A stretch of DNA of 64,000 bases from CAMLOF01 sp041913045 (GTDB lineage: Bacteria > Pseudomonadota > Gammaproteobacteria > Burkholderiales > Burkholderiaceae_C). The DNA is taken from NCBI GenBank assembly GCA_041913045.1, contig JAYSGB010000020.1:5210-69209 (forward strand), read 5' to 3'. How positions within the stretch are numbered: the first letter of the stretch is position 1; each line of letters starts with the position of its first letter. This document shows, piece by piece, positions 49,997 through 60,411 of this stretch. The notes beneath the pieces were generated by a model. That model searched no databases, was not told where the DNA came from, and saw only the letters and a list, made by a program, of their open reading frames with translations. The position numbers and the translations under genes were made by a program.

Positions 49997-52347
49997 AAGC
50001 CTTGCACCGCAAGCTGTGGAGGGACTTCTGGCAGCTGCGGGGCCAGTCGATGGCGATTGCACTCGTGGTGGTGGGCGGCATAGCCACGATGGTGATGGCC
50101 ATGAGCAACCACCAGGCACTGGCGGACACGCGGGCGCGTTTTTACGAACGCAACCGCTTTGCGGAGGTTTTCGCGCACGTTGAACGCGCCCCTTGGAGCG
50201 TGCTGCAGGAGTTGTCTGCCCTGCCAGGCGTCGGGCAGGTGCAGGGGCGCGTGGTGGTGGGCGTGCACCTGGACATGCCGGATTTTGCCGAGGCAGTGAC
50301 GGCACAGGTGGTTTCGCTCCCTGAAGGTGAGGACGGGCTGAACCAGCTTTACCTGCGCGAGGGCACCCTTCCACGCCAACCGTCGGAAGTGGTGGTGGGC
50401 GAGGCTTTCGCGGAAGCCCATCGGCTGCACCCGGGTAGCCGCATCACGGCCATCATCAACGGCCGCCGTCAGGAGCTGCTTGTCAGCGGCGTAGGGCTGT
50501 CGCCAGAGTTCATCTACCAGATCCGTCCGGGCGACGTGTTCCCGGACTTCTCCCGTTTCACCATCCTGTGGATGCCACGCGAAGCACTGGCCACCGCCTT
50601 CGATCTGTCGGGGGCCTTCAACGACGTGGTGATGACGCTGCACCCTGGGACGGCCACGGCCGAGGTGATTGGCGAGGTGGACCGTGTTCTGAAGCCTTTC
50701 GGGGGCACGGGCGCCTACGGCCGGGACTTGCAGATGTCGCACCGTTTCCTGAGCGAGGAGCTCAAGCAGCTGCAGACGATGACCCGGTTGTTCACCACCA
50801 TTTTCCTGGGGGTGTCAGCCTTTTTGCTGAACGTGGTGATTGGCCGCCTGATCGGCACACAGCGCGAGCAGATTGCCGTGTTGAAGGCTTTTGGCTACAC
50901 CAGTTGGGAAGTGGGCCTGCATTACGCACAGCTGGTGCTGCTGATGGTGAGCGTGGGTGTGCTGCCAGGGGTGGCGCTGGGCGCATGGATGGGCCGAGGC
51001 ATGGCCGGGATGTATATGACCTTCTACCGCTTTCCCTACCTGGAGTGGTCGATCAGCCCGGCGATATGGACGCTGTCGGTGGCCTTTGCGCTCGCCGCTG
51101 CCGCTCTGGGCACATTGGGGGGCTTGCGCAGAGTGTTCAACCTGGCGCCTGCCGAGGCCATGCGGCCTGAAGCCCCGCTTGTATTCCACCGCACGCTGAG
51201 CGAGCGCCTGGGACTGGGGCATTGGTTCGACCCGGCAGCGATGATGGTGGTGCGCAACCTGGAGCGGCGACCGATGAGATCGCTGCTGTCCATTGTGGGC
51301 ATTGGGCTGGCCGGGGGCATTCTGGTGATGTCTCGGCTGCAATCGAGTGCGATAGACGAGATGGTGTCGGTGCAGTTTGGATTGGCGCAACGCGATGACC
51401 TGAGCGTGGGCTTTGCACACCCTACCCATTGGAGGGCGGTTGACGAACTGGCCGCCCTGCCAGGGGTGCTGGCGGTGGAGGGTTACCGCGAAAGCCCGGT
51501 GAAACTGCGCAACGGTCACCGTGAATACACCACGGGATTGCAGGGGTTGGGGACACCAGCAGAACTGAAACGCGTGCTCGACGCCGACCTGCATGCCAAC
51601 CCGCCACCACCCGAGGGCCTGATGCTGACCGACTACCTGGCCACGATGCTGCATGTGAAGCCCGGCGACAGGCTGGAAGTGGAGTTTCTGGACGGCAGAC
51701 GGGAAAAGCTGGACCTGCCGGTCACGTCAACGGTGAAGGAGTTCCTTGGCGTGGGGGCTTACGCACGGCGGGAATGGCTGAACCGCCTGCGCCAGGAGGA
51801 CGATGTGGTGTCGGGCGCATGGCTGAAGGTGGACCCGGCGAAGAAGGCCGACGTGCTGCTGGCGTTGCGCGAGCGGCCTCGCGTGTCGGGCGTGACAGAC
51901 CGCGCCGCAGCCATACGCAGCTTTTACGACACCATGGCCGAAAGCATTCTGACCTTTACGCTGATCATCACCTTCATGGCGGGCAGCATCGCCGTGGGCG
52001 TGGTCTATAACGCCGCGCGCATTACCCTGGCCGAGCGCGCGCGCGATCTGGCCAGCCTGCGCATACTGGGTTACACGCGCGACGAGGTGCGCAACCTGCT
52101 GCTGAGCGAGCTGGCCACGCTGAGCCTGCTGGCACTGCTGCCTGGCTTTGCCCTGGGCTACGGCATGAGCGCGCTGCTGGTGGCGTCGTTCCAGTCTGAC
52201 CTGTACCGGATTCCGCTGGTGGTGCACCCCGTGGCGTTTGCCTTTGCCGGAGCGGTGATGCTGGTGGCATCCGGCCTGTCGGCCTGGCTGGTGGCCAGGC
52301 GGTTGCGGCGGCTGGACCTGGTGGCCGTGCTAAAAACCCGGGAGTGA
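49993..52347 (+). CDS. FtsX-like ABC transporter permease
   Basis: Inner-membrane permease of 784 residues with two FtsX repeats. There is a membrane anchor at residues 18-38, then a large periplasmic MacB-core-like region (residues 45-260). A first set of membrane helices spans about 265-390. After a second anchor (SIVGIGLAGGILVMSRL) and another periplasmic loop, three final helices lie near 640-770 (TLIITFMAGSIAVGVVYNAA). This two-repeat layout fits MacB-related or lipoprotein/exporter systems. It starts with GTG at 49993 inside the ATPase stop. The substrate is unknown. Confidence 0.9.
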   Translation: MKALHRKLWRDFWQLRGQSMAIALVVVGGIATMVMAMSNHQALADTRARFYERNRFAEVFAHVERAPWSVLQELSALPGVGQVQGRVVVGVHLDMPDFAEAVTAQVVSLPEGEDGLNQLYLREGTLPRQPSEVVVGEAFAEAHRLHPGSRITAIINGRRQELLVSGVGLSPEFIYQIRPGDVFPDFSRFTILWMPREALATAFDLSGAFNDVVMTLHPGTATAEVIGEVDRVLKPFGGTGAYGRDLQMSHRFLSEELKQLQTMTRLFTTIFLGVSAFLLNVVIGRLIGTQREQIAVLKAFGYTSWEVGLHYAQLVLLMVSVGVLPGVALGAWMGRGMAGMYMTFYRFPYLEWSISPAIWTLSVAFALAAAALGTLGGLRRVFNLAPAEAMRPEAPLVFHRTLSERLGLGHWFDPAAMMVVRNLERRPMRSLLSIVGIGLAGGILVMSRLQSSAIDEMVSVQFGLAQRDDLSVGFAHPTHWRAVDELAALPGVLAVEGYRESPVKLRNGHREYTTGLQGLGTPAELKRVLDADLHANPPPPEGLMLTDYLATMLHVKPGDRLEVEFLDGRREKLDLPVTSTVKEFLGVGAYARREWLNRLRQEDDVVSGAWLKVDPAKKADVLLALRERPRVSGVTDRAAAIRSFYDTMAESILTFTLIITFMAGSIAVGVVYNAARITLAERARDLASLRILGYTRDEVRNLLLSELATLSLLALLPGFALGYGMSALLVASFQSDLYRIPLVVHPVAFAFAGAVMLVASGLSAWLVARRLRRLDLVAVLKTRE

Positions 52348-52349
52348 AC

Positions 52350-53576
52350 ATGAACGACAGCACCCAACGCACACGCAACTGGCGCGCCCGCGCGCTGCGC
52401 ACAGGCTTGGTGGCCGGTGTGGGCGCCCTGCTGGTAGCGCTGGCCCTGTGGCCCACCACTGTGCGCGTGGACAGCACCGTTGCCAAGACGGGCACCGTGC
52501 GCGAGACCTTCGAAGCCGAAGGCCGCACGCGCGTGCGCGACCGTTATGTGATCACTGCGCCGCTGGCAGGCACCATCCGGCGCATTGACCTGGCTGCAGG
52601 TGACGCGGTGACGGCAGGCCAGGCCCTGGTGACACTGGACCCCGTGGCTACCCCGACCCTGGACGCGCGCACCCGCACCCAGGCGCAAGCCCAGCTGGCT
52701 GCGGCCGAAGCACAACTGGCCACGGCAGAGGCAGAGGAAGGCTCCACCCGAGAGGCAGTCAGCCTGGCGCGCAGCGAACTGCAGCGCCAGGAGGCGCTGG
52801 CGGCCCAGGGCATGGTTTCGCAGCAGGCCTTGCAACAGGCCCGCACCCTGCAGGAGCGTGCCGAGTGGCAGACACGCAGCGCACGGTTCCAGGTGGCAAC
52901 GGCCAAGCACCAGGTGAGCGCCGCCAAGGCCGCCCTGCAACCGGGCGGGCCGCAAGGCGCTGCGCCCGGCACCACGACCATCCGGTCCCCCGTGGATGGC
53001 GTGGTGCTGCGGCGGCACGCCCAGAGCGCGCGGCCCGTGCAAGCAGGCGAACCCTTGCTGGACATTGGCGACCCGGCTGCATTGGAGGTGGAGGTGGACG
53101 TGCTGTCCAGCGATGCCGTGCGGCTGAGCAAGGGCGCTGCCGTGGAGTTGCTGCGCTGGGGTGGTGGCCCCGTGCTGCAGGGTGCCGTTGCGCGCGTGGA
53201 ACCCGGCGCGTTCACCAAGACATCTGCCCTGGGCGTGGAAGAACAGCGCGTGTGGGTGACGGTGGAGCTGCTGAGCCCACGCGAACAATGGAGCGCTTTG
53301 GGCGAGGCTTACCGTGTGCACGCACGCTTCGTGCTACGCAGCGTGGATGGTGCCGTCACCATTCCCAGCGGTGCGCTGTTTCGCCCCACGGGCGACGGCG
53401 AAGACCGTTGGGCCGTGTTCCGCGTTGAGGGCGGCAAGGCGCGCCTGCGCGAGGTCCGCATCGGCTTGCAGGGCGAAGGGCGAGTGCAGATCACCGAGGG
53501 GCTCAACGCAGATGACGAGGTGGTGCTGCACCCGCCCCGCGATCTGAGCGACGGCCAGCGCGTCAAGGCTCCCTGA
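52350..53576 (+). CDS. Periplasmic adaptor subunit (HlyD/MacA-type)
   Basis: Membrane fusion protein of 408 residues. One N-terminal membrane helix (about residues 17-38) is followed by a biotinyl-lipoyl domain (YVITAPLAGTIRRIDLAAGD). A coiled-coil hairpin rich in Ala/Glu/Gln (residues 105-185), the second lipoyl half (TTIRSPVDGVVLRRHAQSAR), and a beta-barrel (DGAVTIPSGALFRPTGDGED) complete the architecture. The ATG at 52350 is chosen since GGAG is five bases upstream; a GTG at 52344 overlaps the permease stop. Third member of a complete inner-membrane exporter; an outer-membrane factor is not encoded here. Confidence 0.9.
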   Translation: MNDSTQRTRNWRARALRTGLVAGVGALLVALALWPTTVRVDSTVAKTGTVRETFEAEGRTRVRDRYVITAPLAGTIRRIDLAAGDAVTAGQALVTLDPVATPTLDARTRTQAQAQLAAAEAQLATAEAEEGSTREAVSLARSELQRQEALAAQGMVSQQALQQARTLQERAEWQTRSARFQVATAKHQVSAAKAALQPGGPQGAAPGTTTIRSPVDGVVLRRHAQSARPVQAGEPLLDIGDPAALEVEVDVLSSDAVRLSKGAAVELLRWGGGPVLQGAVARVEPGAFTKTSALGVEEQRVWVTVELLSPREQWSALGEAYRVHARFVLRSVDGAVTIPSGALFRPTGDGEDRWAVFRVEGGKARLREVRIGLQGEGRVQITEGLNADDEVVLHPPRDLSDGQRVKAP

Positions 53577-53597
53577 ACGGGCGCCTGCCGCGCAGCA

Positions 53598-55343
53598 TCA
53601 GGCGCGGTAGCGGTTGGTGTTGGGGTAACGCCAATCCTTGCCGAAGCTGCGGTGCGTCACGCGGATACCCACGGGCGACTGCCGCCGCTTGTATTCGTTG
53701 ATGCGGATGAGGCGCACCACCTGCTCCACCGCCGCCTGGGGGTAGCCCGCCTCGATGATCTGCGCGGGCGACTGGTCGTTTTCCATGTAGCGCTCGACGA
53801 TGGCATCCAGGATCTCGTAGGGTGGCAGGCTGTCCTGGTCCTTCTGGTCCGGGCGCAGTTCGGCGCTGGGCGGGCGGGTGATGATGCGGTCGGGAATGGG
53901 GTCGGCCCCCGTGCCGTAAGGATCGTTTGCGTTGCGCCAGCGCGCCAGGCGGAACACCATGGTCTTGACCACGTCCTTGATGACGGCAAAGCCCCCGGCC
54001 ATGTCACCGTAGAGCGTGCAGTAGCCTGTGGCCATTTCGCTCTTGTTGCCGGTGGTGAGCACGATGCTGCCGAACTTGTTGGACAAGGCCATGAGCAGCG
54101 TGCCACGGATGCGCGCCTGGATGTTCTCTTCGGTCGTGTCTACGGCGCGCCCTTCGAAGAACGGGCCGAGCGACGCCAGGAAGGCCTCGAATTCGGGGCG
54201 GATGGAGACTTCGTCGTAGCGCACGCCCAGGCGGCTGGCCATGTCGCGCGCGTCGATCCAGGAGATGTCGGCCGTGTAGGGCGAAGGCATCATCACCGTG
54301 CGCACACGGTCCTTGCCCAAGGCGTCCACGGCAATGGCCAACACCAGGGCCGAATCGATACCGCCGGACAGGCCGATGATGGCGCCCGGGAAACCGTTCT
54401 TGCCGATGTAGTCGCGCACACCCAGCACCAGCGCGTGCCAGAGGTCCGCTTCCAGACTTTGTTCCGGCGCCACTGGCCCGCTCAGCAGCGGCACCGCAGG
54501 CGCGGGAGCCACGGGGACGGGCGCAGCTGCGAAGATGGCCGAGTCGCCAGCGGGAACGTTCAGCACTACGGTGAACAGGGTGGTTTCGAAACTGGGTGCA
54601 CGCGCCGTGAGCGAACCGTCCGCGCCCAGCGCGAAGCTGCGCCCTTCAAACACGATTTCGTCCTGCCCACCCACCAGGTGGGCATAGACCAGGGGCAGGC
54701 CGGTGGCCGCCACGCGCTGCTGCATGGCACGCTCGCGCTCGTCGCCCTTGCCCGCGTGGAACGGTGAGGCGTTGATGACCGCCAGCAACTGGGCGCCTGC
54801 GTTGCGCGCGTCCTCAGCGGGCTGCTCAAACCAGGCGTCTTCGCAGATGAGGAGGCCGACACGCAACGAACCGCCAGAAGCCATGGGCACGTCGAACACA
54901 CAGGTCTGATCACCGGGCACGAAGTAACGACGCTCATCGAACACCTGGTAGTTGGGCAGCTCGCGCTTGGCATAGGTGTGCAGCACCCGCCCTTCGCAAA
55001 TGACAGAAGCGGCGTTGTGGCAAGGCGCGCGCCCGACGCTGCGGGAATGCGAGCGGCCATCAGACACGGCAGCGGGGTGGCCCACGACGATGTGCAGGCC
55101 GTTCAACCCCGCCGTCTCGCGGGCCACCGTTTTCACGGCATGATCGCAGGCATCGACAAAAGCGGGCCGCAGGAACAGGTCTTCGGCGGCGTAACCGCAG
55201 ATGGCCAGTTCGGGCGTGAGCAGAATGCTGGCGCCCTGAGCATGGGCCTGGCGGGCCGCATCGATGATGAGGCGGGCGTTGCCGGCCAGATCGCCGACCA
55301 CGAAATTGAGCTGCGCTACGCAGAGCTTGAGCGACATGGACAT
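53598..55343 (-). CDS. nadE: Glutamine-dependent NAD+ synthetase
   Basis: Last step of NAD synthesis; amidates nicotinate adenine dinucleotide with ammonia from glutamine. The 581 residues combine an N-terminal nitrilase-fold amidase with the catalytic Glu (ILLTPELAICGYAAEDLFLR), Lys (YAKRELPNYQVFDERRYF) and Cys (RVGLLICEDAWFEQP). The C-terminal synthetase has the PP-loop IGLSGGIDSALVLAIAVDAL and LLMALSNKFGSIVLTTGNKS. A Pro/Ala linker separates the halves. Start is ATG 55343 or 55337. The divergent GNAT gene start overlaps it. Confidence 0.95.
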   Translation of the reverse strand: MSMSLKLCVAQLNFVVGDLAGNARLIIDAARQAHAQGASILLTPELAICGYAAEDLFLRPAFVDACDHAVKTVARETAGLNGLHIVVGHPAAVSDGRSHSRSVGRAPCHNAASVICEGRVLHTYAKRELPNYQVFDERRYFVPGDQTCVFDVPMASGGSLRVGLLICEDAWFEQPAEDARNAGAQLLAVINASPFHAGKGDERERAMQQRVAATGLPLVYAHLVGGQDEIVFEGRSFALGADGSLTARAPSFETTLFTVVLNVPAGDSAIFAAAPVPVAPAPAVPLLSGPVAPEQSLEADLWHALVLGVRDYIGKNGFPGAIIGLSGGIDSALVLAIAVDALGKDRVRTVMMPSPYTADISWIDARDMASRLGVRYDEVSIRPEFEAFLASLGPFFEGRAVDTTEENIQARIRGTLLMALSNKFGSIVLTTGNKSEMATGYCTLYGDMAGGFAVIKDVVKTMVFRLARWRNANDPYGTGADPIPDRIITRPPSAELRPDQKDQDSLPPYEILDAIVERYMENDQSPAQIIEAGYPQAAVEQVVRLIRINEYKRRQSPVGIRVTHRSFGKDWRYPNTNRYRA

Positions 55344-56538
55344 GGATAACGGTTGCAGTGTGGGGAATTATGTCACCCGGGTTGTCACGGACCCTGCTCT
55401 TCTGAACGCTGAGGCGTGGGACGGGTTGCTGGCGCGGCAACCCGGGGGCGCGGCCAGCGGCCCTTTCATGCGCCACGCCTACCTGGCGGCCCTGCACACC
55501 AGCGGCAGCGCCGTGCCCGCCACCGGTTGGGCACCGCAATGGATCACCCTGTGGCAAGGCGGGGAACTGCACGCCGCAGCACCGCTTTACGCGAAAAACC
55601 ACTCTTACGGCGAATACGTGTTCGACTGGGCCTGGGCCAACGCCTACGCGCAGCACGGGCTGGACTACTACCCCAAGGCCGTGGTGGCCGTGCCTTTCAC
55701 ACCCGTGCCCGGCCCCAGGCTGCTGGCTGTAGACAGTGCAGCACGTGAAGCGCTGGTGCAGGCGGCCCTGTCCCACTGCCGGGAGCACGGCCTGTCGTCG
55801 CTGCACGTGCTGTTTGCGGAACCGGCCGACCAGCATGCCTGTGCAGGCGCAGGCCTGATGGACCGCCAGACCGTGCAATTCCACTGGACGCAGCGGGCTG
55901 ACAAACCTTATGAGGATTTCGATGGCTTTCTGGCCTCGCTGACGCAGGAGAAGCGCAAAAAGATTCGCCAGGAGCGTCGGAGGGTGGCCGAAGCGGGCGT
56001 GACTTTTGAACACCGGCGCGGGCGTGACATATCTGCCGCCGACTGGGACTTTTTCTACCGCTGTTACGCGCGCACCTACCTGGAGCATGGCAACCCGCCC
56101 TACCTGCAACCCGCGTTCTTCCAGGCCATGGCCAAGCAGTTGCCGGAACACTGGCTGCTCTTCCTGGCCCGCCGAGCCGACGGAACACCCATTGCCTGCA
56201 GCCTGGTGGCGCTGAGCGACGAATCCGCCCACCCCGAAGCCGCCTATGGACGCTACTGGGGGGCGCTGGAACGGGTGGACTGCCTGCACTTTGAAGCCTG
56301 CTACTACCAGCCGCTGCAGTGGTGCATCAGCCACGGCGTGCAGCGCTTTGAGGGTGGCGCGCAAGGTGAGCACAAGATGGCGCGCGCACTGCTGCCGGTG
56401 GTCACGCACAGCGCACACTGGCTGGCCCACCCTGCATTCGCCGATGCCGTGGAGCGCTTCCTGCAGCGCGAGGGCGACGGCGTGGCAAGCTACCTGGAAC
56501 ACCTGGAAAGCCGAAGCCCCTTGCGAACCCCGGTGTGA
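55342..56538 (+). CDS. GNAT family N-acetyltransferase (COG3146/DUF482)
   Basis: Protein of up to 398 residues with the DUF482 pattern. It shows FMRHAYLAALHTSGSAVPAT near the N-terminus and LYAKNHSYGEYVFDWAWANA, LHVLFAEPADQHACAGAG, TQEKRKKIRQERRRVAEAG in the middle. RYWGALERVDCLHFEACYYQ and FEGGAQGEHKMARALLPVV occur near the end. Such proteins are called GNAT or peptidoglycan biosynthesis-type acyltransferases; the reaction here is unknown. Starts at 55336 or 55342 overlap the nadE start; a GTG at 55360 avoids the overlap and gives a normal family N-terminus. The true start is uncertain. Confidence 0.85.
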   Translation: MDNGCSVGNYVTRVVTDPALLNAEAWDGLLARQPGGAASGPFMRHAYLAALHTSGSAVPATGWAPQWITLWQGGELHAAAPLYAKNHSYGEYVFDWAWANAYAQHGLDYYPKAVVAVPFTPVPGPRLLAVDSAAREALVQAALSHCREHGLSSLHVLFAEPADQHACAGAGLMDRQTVQFHWTQRADKPYEDFDGFLASLTQEKRKKIRQERRRVAEAGVTFEHRRGRDISAADWDFFYRCYARTYLEHGNPPYLQPAFFQAMAKQLPEHWLLFLARRADGTPIACSLVALSDESAHPEAAYGRYWGALERVDCLHFEACYYQPLQWCISHGVQRFEGGAQGEHKMARALLPVVTHSAHWLAHPAFADAVERFLQREGDGVASYLEHLESRSPLRTPV

Positions 56539-56560
56539 ACCGGGCCCGGCAAGGGGCTTC
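56513..56560. terminator. Strong stem-loop spanning the GNAT gene stop codon
   Basis: A perfect 12-bp outer arm (56513-56524 with 56549-56560) encloses an inner CCCGG/CCGGG stem, and the stop codon lies in the loop. No T run follows on the plus strand; TTT follows shortly on the minus strand. It is positioned to end both convergent genes (this one and ppa). Confidence 0.5.
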
Positions 56561-56613
56561 AAAAGCAGCCCGCCACCGGCTCTGAGCCAGTGCAGCGGGC
56601 AGACCGAGGAAGG

Positions 56614-57153
56614 TCAGGCCTTCTGATCGGCTTCGTAGGCGGCGATGCCGTCCAGAATTTCCTTGTGGGCGGCGTCCTTGTTGTCCCAGCCCAGCACCTT
56701 GACCCACTTGCCGGGGTCCAGGTCCTTGTAGTGCTCGAAGAAATGCTCGATGGCCTTGAGGCGCACCGGGTTCAGGTCTTCCAGGGACTTCCACTGGGAG
56801 TACAGGGGCAGGATCTTCTCGGTAGGCACGGCCAGCACCTTGCCGTCCACGCCGCCTTCGTCTTCCATCTTCAAAATGCCCAGAGCGCGGCAGGGCACCA
56901 CCACGCCGGGGGGCAGCGGCACAGGGGTGATCACCAGCACGTCCACCGGGTCGCCATCGCCAGCAATGGTCTTGGGCACGTAACCGTAGTTGGTCGGGTA
57001 GTGCATGGCGGTGTTCATGAAGCGGTCCACGAAGATGCAGCCAGAGGCCTTGTCCACTTCGTACTTGATGGGGTCGCCGTTCATCGAGATTTCGATGATG
57101 ACGTTGAACGCTTCAGGCACCTTGCTGCCGGGGGTGACGTGGTCGAGAGACAT
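56614..57153 (-). CDS. ppa: Inorganic pyrophosphatase (family I)
   Basis: Soluble Mg-dependent enzyme that hydrolyses pyrophosphate from biosynthesis. The 179 residues have the family signature GDGDPVDVLVITPVPLPPGV with metal-binding aspartates near residue 65, YEVDKASGCIFVDRF near residue 34, and KMEDEGGVDGKVLAVPTEK. Length is typical. It is divergent from hppA, so this strain has both a soluble and a membrane pyrophosphatase encoded side by side. Confidence 0.96.
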   Translation of the reverse strand: MSLDHVTPGSKVPEAFNVIIEISMNGDPIKYEVDKASGCIFVDRFMNTAMHYPTNYGYVPKTIAGDGDPVDVLVITPVPLPPGVVVPCRALGILKMEDEGGVDGKVLAVPTEKILPLYSQWKSLEDLNPVRLKAIEHFFEHYKDLDPGKWVKVLGWDNKDAAHKEILDGIAAYEADQKA

Positions 57154-57415
57154 GTTGACTCGTTGAAAGGAGTTGAAGAAACAGTGGAATTGGGCCCGAT
57201 TTTACTGATTCGACGCTGACGCCCTTCCCCACCTGGGATGGCTGCTGCGCCGCAACAGTGCCAAAACCGGCAATTTGCGATAAATTGCGAACGTTGGCCA
57301 ATCGCCCTGCCCGTTCTGACACACAACGTGGGTAATGTGCGAGGAAGCAACGCAGCGGAAGCCAGTGGCTCGCGTGCGTTGGCTTCCTCCAAGTCGAAAC
57401 GAGCAGGAGAAATCT

Positions 57416-59470
<2,055 letters not shown>

Positions 59471-59491
59471 CGCTCAAAGCACCTCCGTGCG

Positions 59492-59516
59492 AGCCCGCCC
59501 TCTGGCGGGCTTTTTT
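59492..59516 (+). terminator. Intrinsic terminator after hppA
   Basis: An 8-bp stem AGCCCGCC/GGCGGGCT with 4-base loop CTCT followed by TTTTT, 22 bases after the hppA stop. Confidence 0.92.
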
Positions 59517-59561
59517 GTCGGCCAAAGGTTGCTTTTGGGGAAAACCCCAGGATCACAATTT

Positions 59562-59577
59562 CATGCAAATTTGTATG
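59562..59577. promoter_or_regulatory. Candidate operator of the threonate operon regulator
   Basis: CATGCAAATTTGTATG is palindromic at 14 of 16 positions and lies 34 bases before the GntR/FCD gene start. Immediately beside it TTGTATGATGACCTGACAA (59571-59589) is a looser inverted repeat of the TTGT-N-ACAA type seen with FCD regulators. A binding site here would let the regulator control itself and the operon downstream. Confidence 0.55.
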
Positions 59578-59610
59578 ATGACCTGACAAGTCAAGCAACA
59601 TACCAACCCA

Positions 59611-60390
59611 ATGTCCACCAAACTGACGCCCACCGAACGCCTCAGCGACAAGCTGGCAGAGTTGTTGCGCCAGCACATCGAGTCTGGCGAATGGGCACCG
59701 GGCGACAAGCTGCCCACGGAACAGCAGTTGACCAAGCAGTTTCAGGTGTCGCGTACCGTGGTGCGTGAGGCGGTGAGTCGCCTCAAGTCCATGGGCTTGT
59801 TGACCTCGCGCCAGGGCGCCGGGATGTTCGTGGCACCGCGCATACAGGCACGCGCACTGGCATTTGACCCAACGGTGCTCACCTCGCTGGACGCCGTGCT
59901 GCAGGTGGTGGAAGTGCGCCGCACGCTGGAGGGTGAAGTTGCGGCCCTGGCGGCACAACGCATCACACCCGCCAAGGCCCGGGCGATTGAGGACGCCTTG
60001 GCCGCCATTGAAGAAGCCGTACAGCGCGGCGAAGACGGCGTGGAGCAAGACCTGCGCTTTCACCGCGCGATTGCCCGTGCCACCGACAACCCGCAGTTTG
60101 AGAGGCTACTGGACTTTCTGGAGCAGTACCAGCGCGACGCGATCAAGGTGACGCGCGCCAACGAGGCCATGCACAGCGAGTTCATGAAGCAGGTGCGCGC
60201 CGAGCACGCTGCCATTGCACGCGCGGTCGTGAGTGGCCGCCCGGACCTGGCCCGCAAGGCCGCCACGCAGCACATGGTGCACGCCGCCAGCCGCATTGAA
60301 CAAGCTGACGCGCCCGTGAAACAGGCCTTGGACAAGTTGTTCGCCAAGAAGGCCAACCCGTCGAAGGCTTCAGCCAAGACCCTTTCCTGA
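59611..60390 (+). CDS. GntR/FadR-family (FCD) transcriptional regulator of the threonate operon
   Basis: Likely ligand-controlled repressor of the genes that follow. The 259 residues have the N-terminal winged helix (WAPGDKLPTEQQLTKQFQVS near residues 28-47, then RTVVREAVSRLKSMGLLTSR). A C-terminal FCD domain shows RRTLEGEVAALAAQRITPAK and metal/ligand-site residues in DLRFHRAIARATDNPQFERL and the His in EHAAIARAVVSGRPD. It is 21 bases from ltnD in the same direction. L-threonate or a pathway intermediate as effector is an inference. It ends in a Lys/Ala-rich tail. Confidence 0.9.
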   Translation: MSTKLTPTERLSDKLAELLRQHIESGEWAPGDKLPTEQQLTKQFQVSRTVVREAVSRLKSMGLLTSRQGAGMFVAPRIQARALAFDPTVLTSLDAVLQVVEVRRTLEGEVAALAAQRITPAKARAIEDALAAIEEAVQRGEDGVEQDLRFHRAIARATDNPQFERLLDFLEQYQRDAIKVTRANEAMHSEFMKQVRAEHAAIARAVVSGRPDLARKAATQHMVHAASRIEQADAPVKQALDKLFAKKANPSKASAKTLS

Positions 60391-60411
60391 CACCCAATAC
60401 ACCCGCCAAGC

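Noticed and set aside
59530..59552. GGGGAAAACCCC palindrome after the hppA terminator
   Set aside because: Only a 4-bp stem; too weak to be called a site on its own, and the adjacent CATGCAAATTTGTATG is a better operator.
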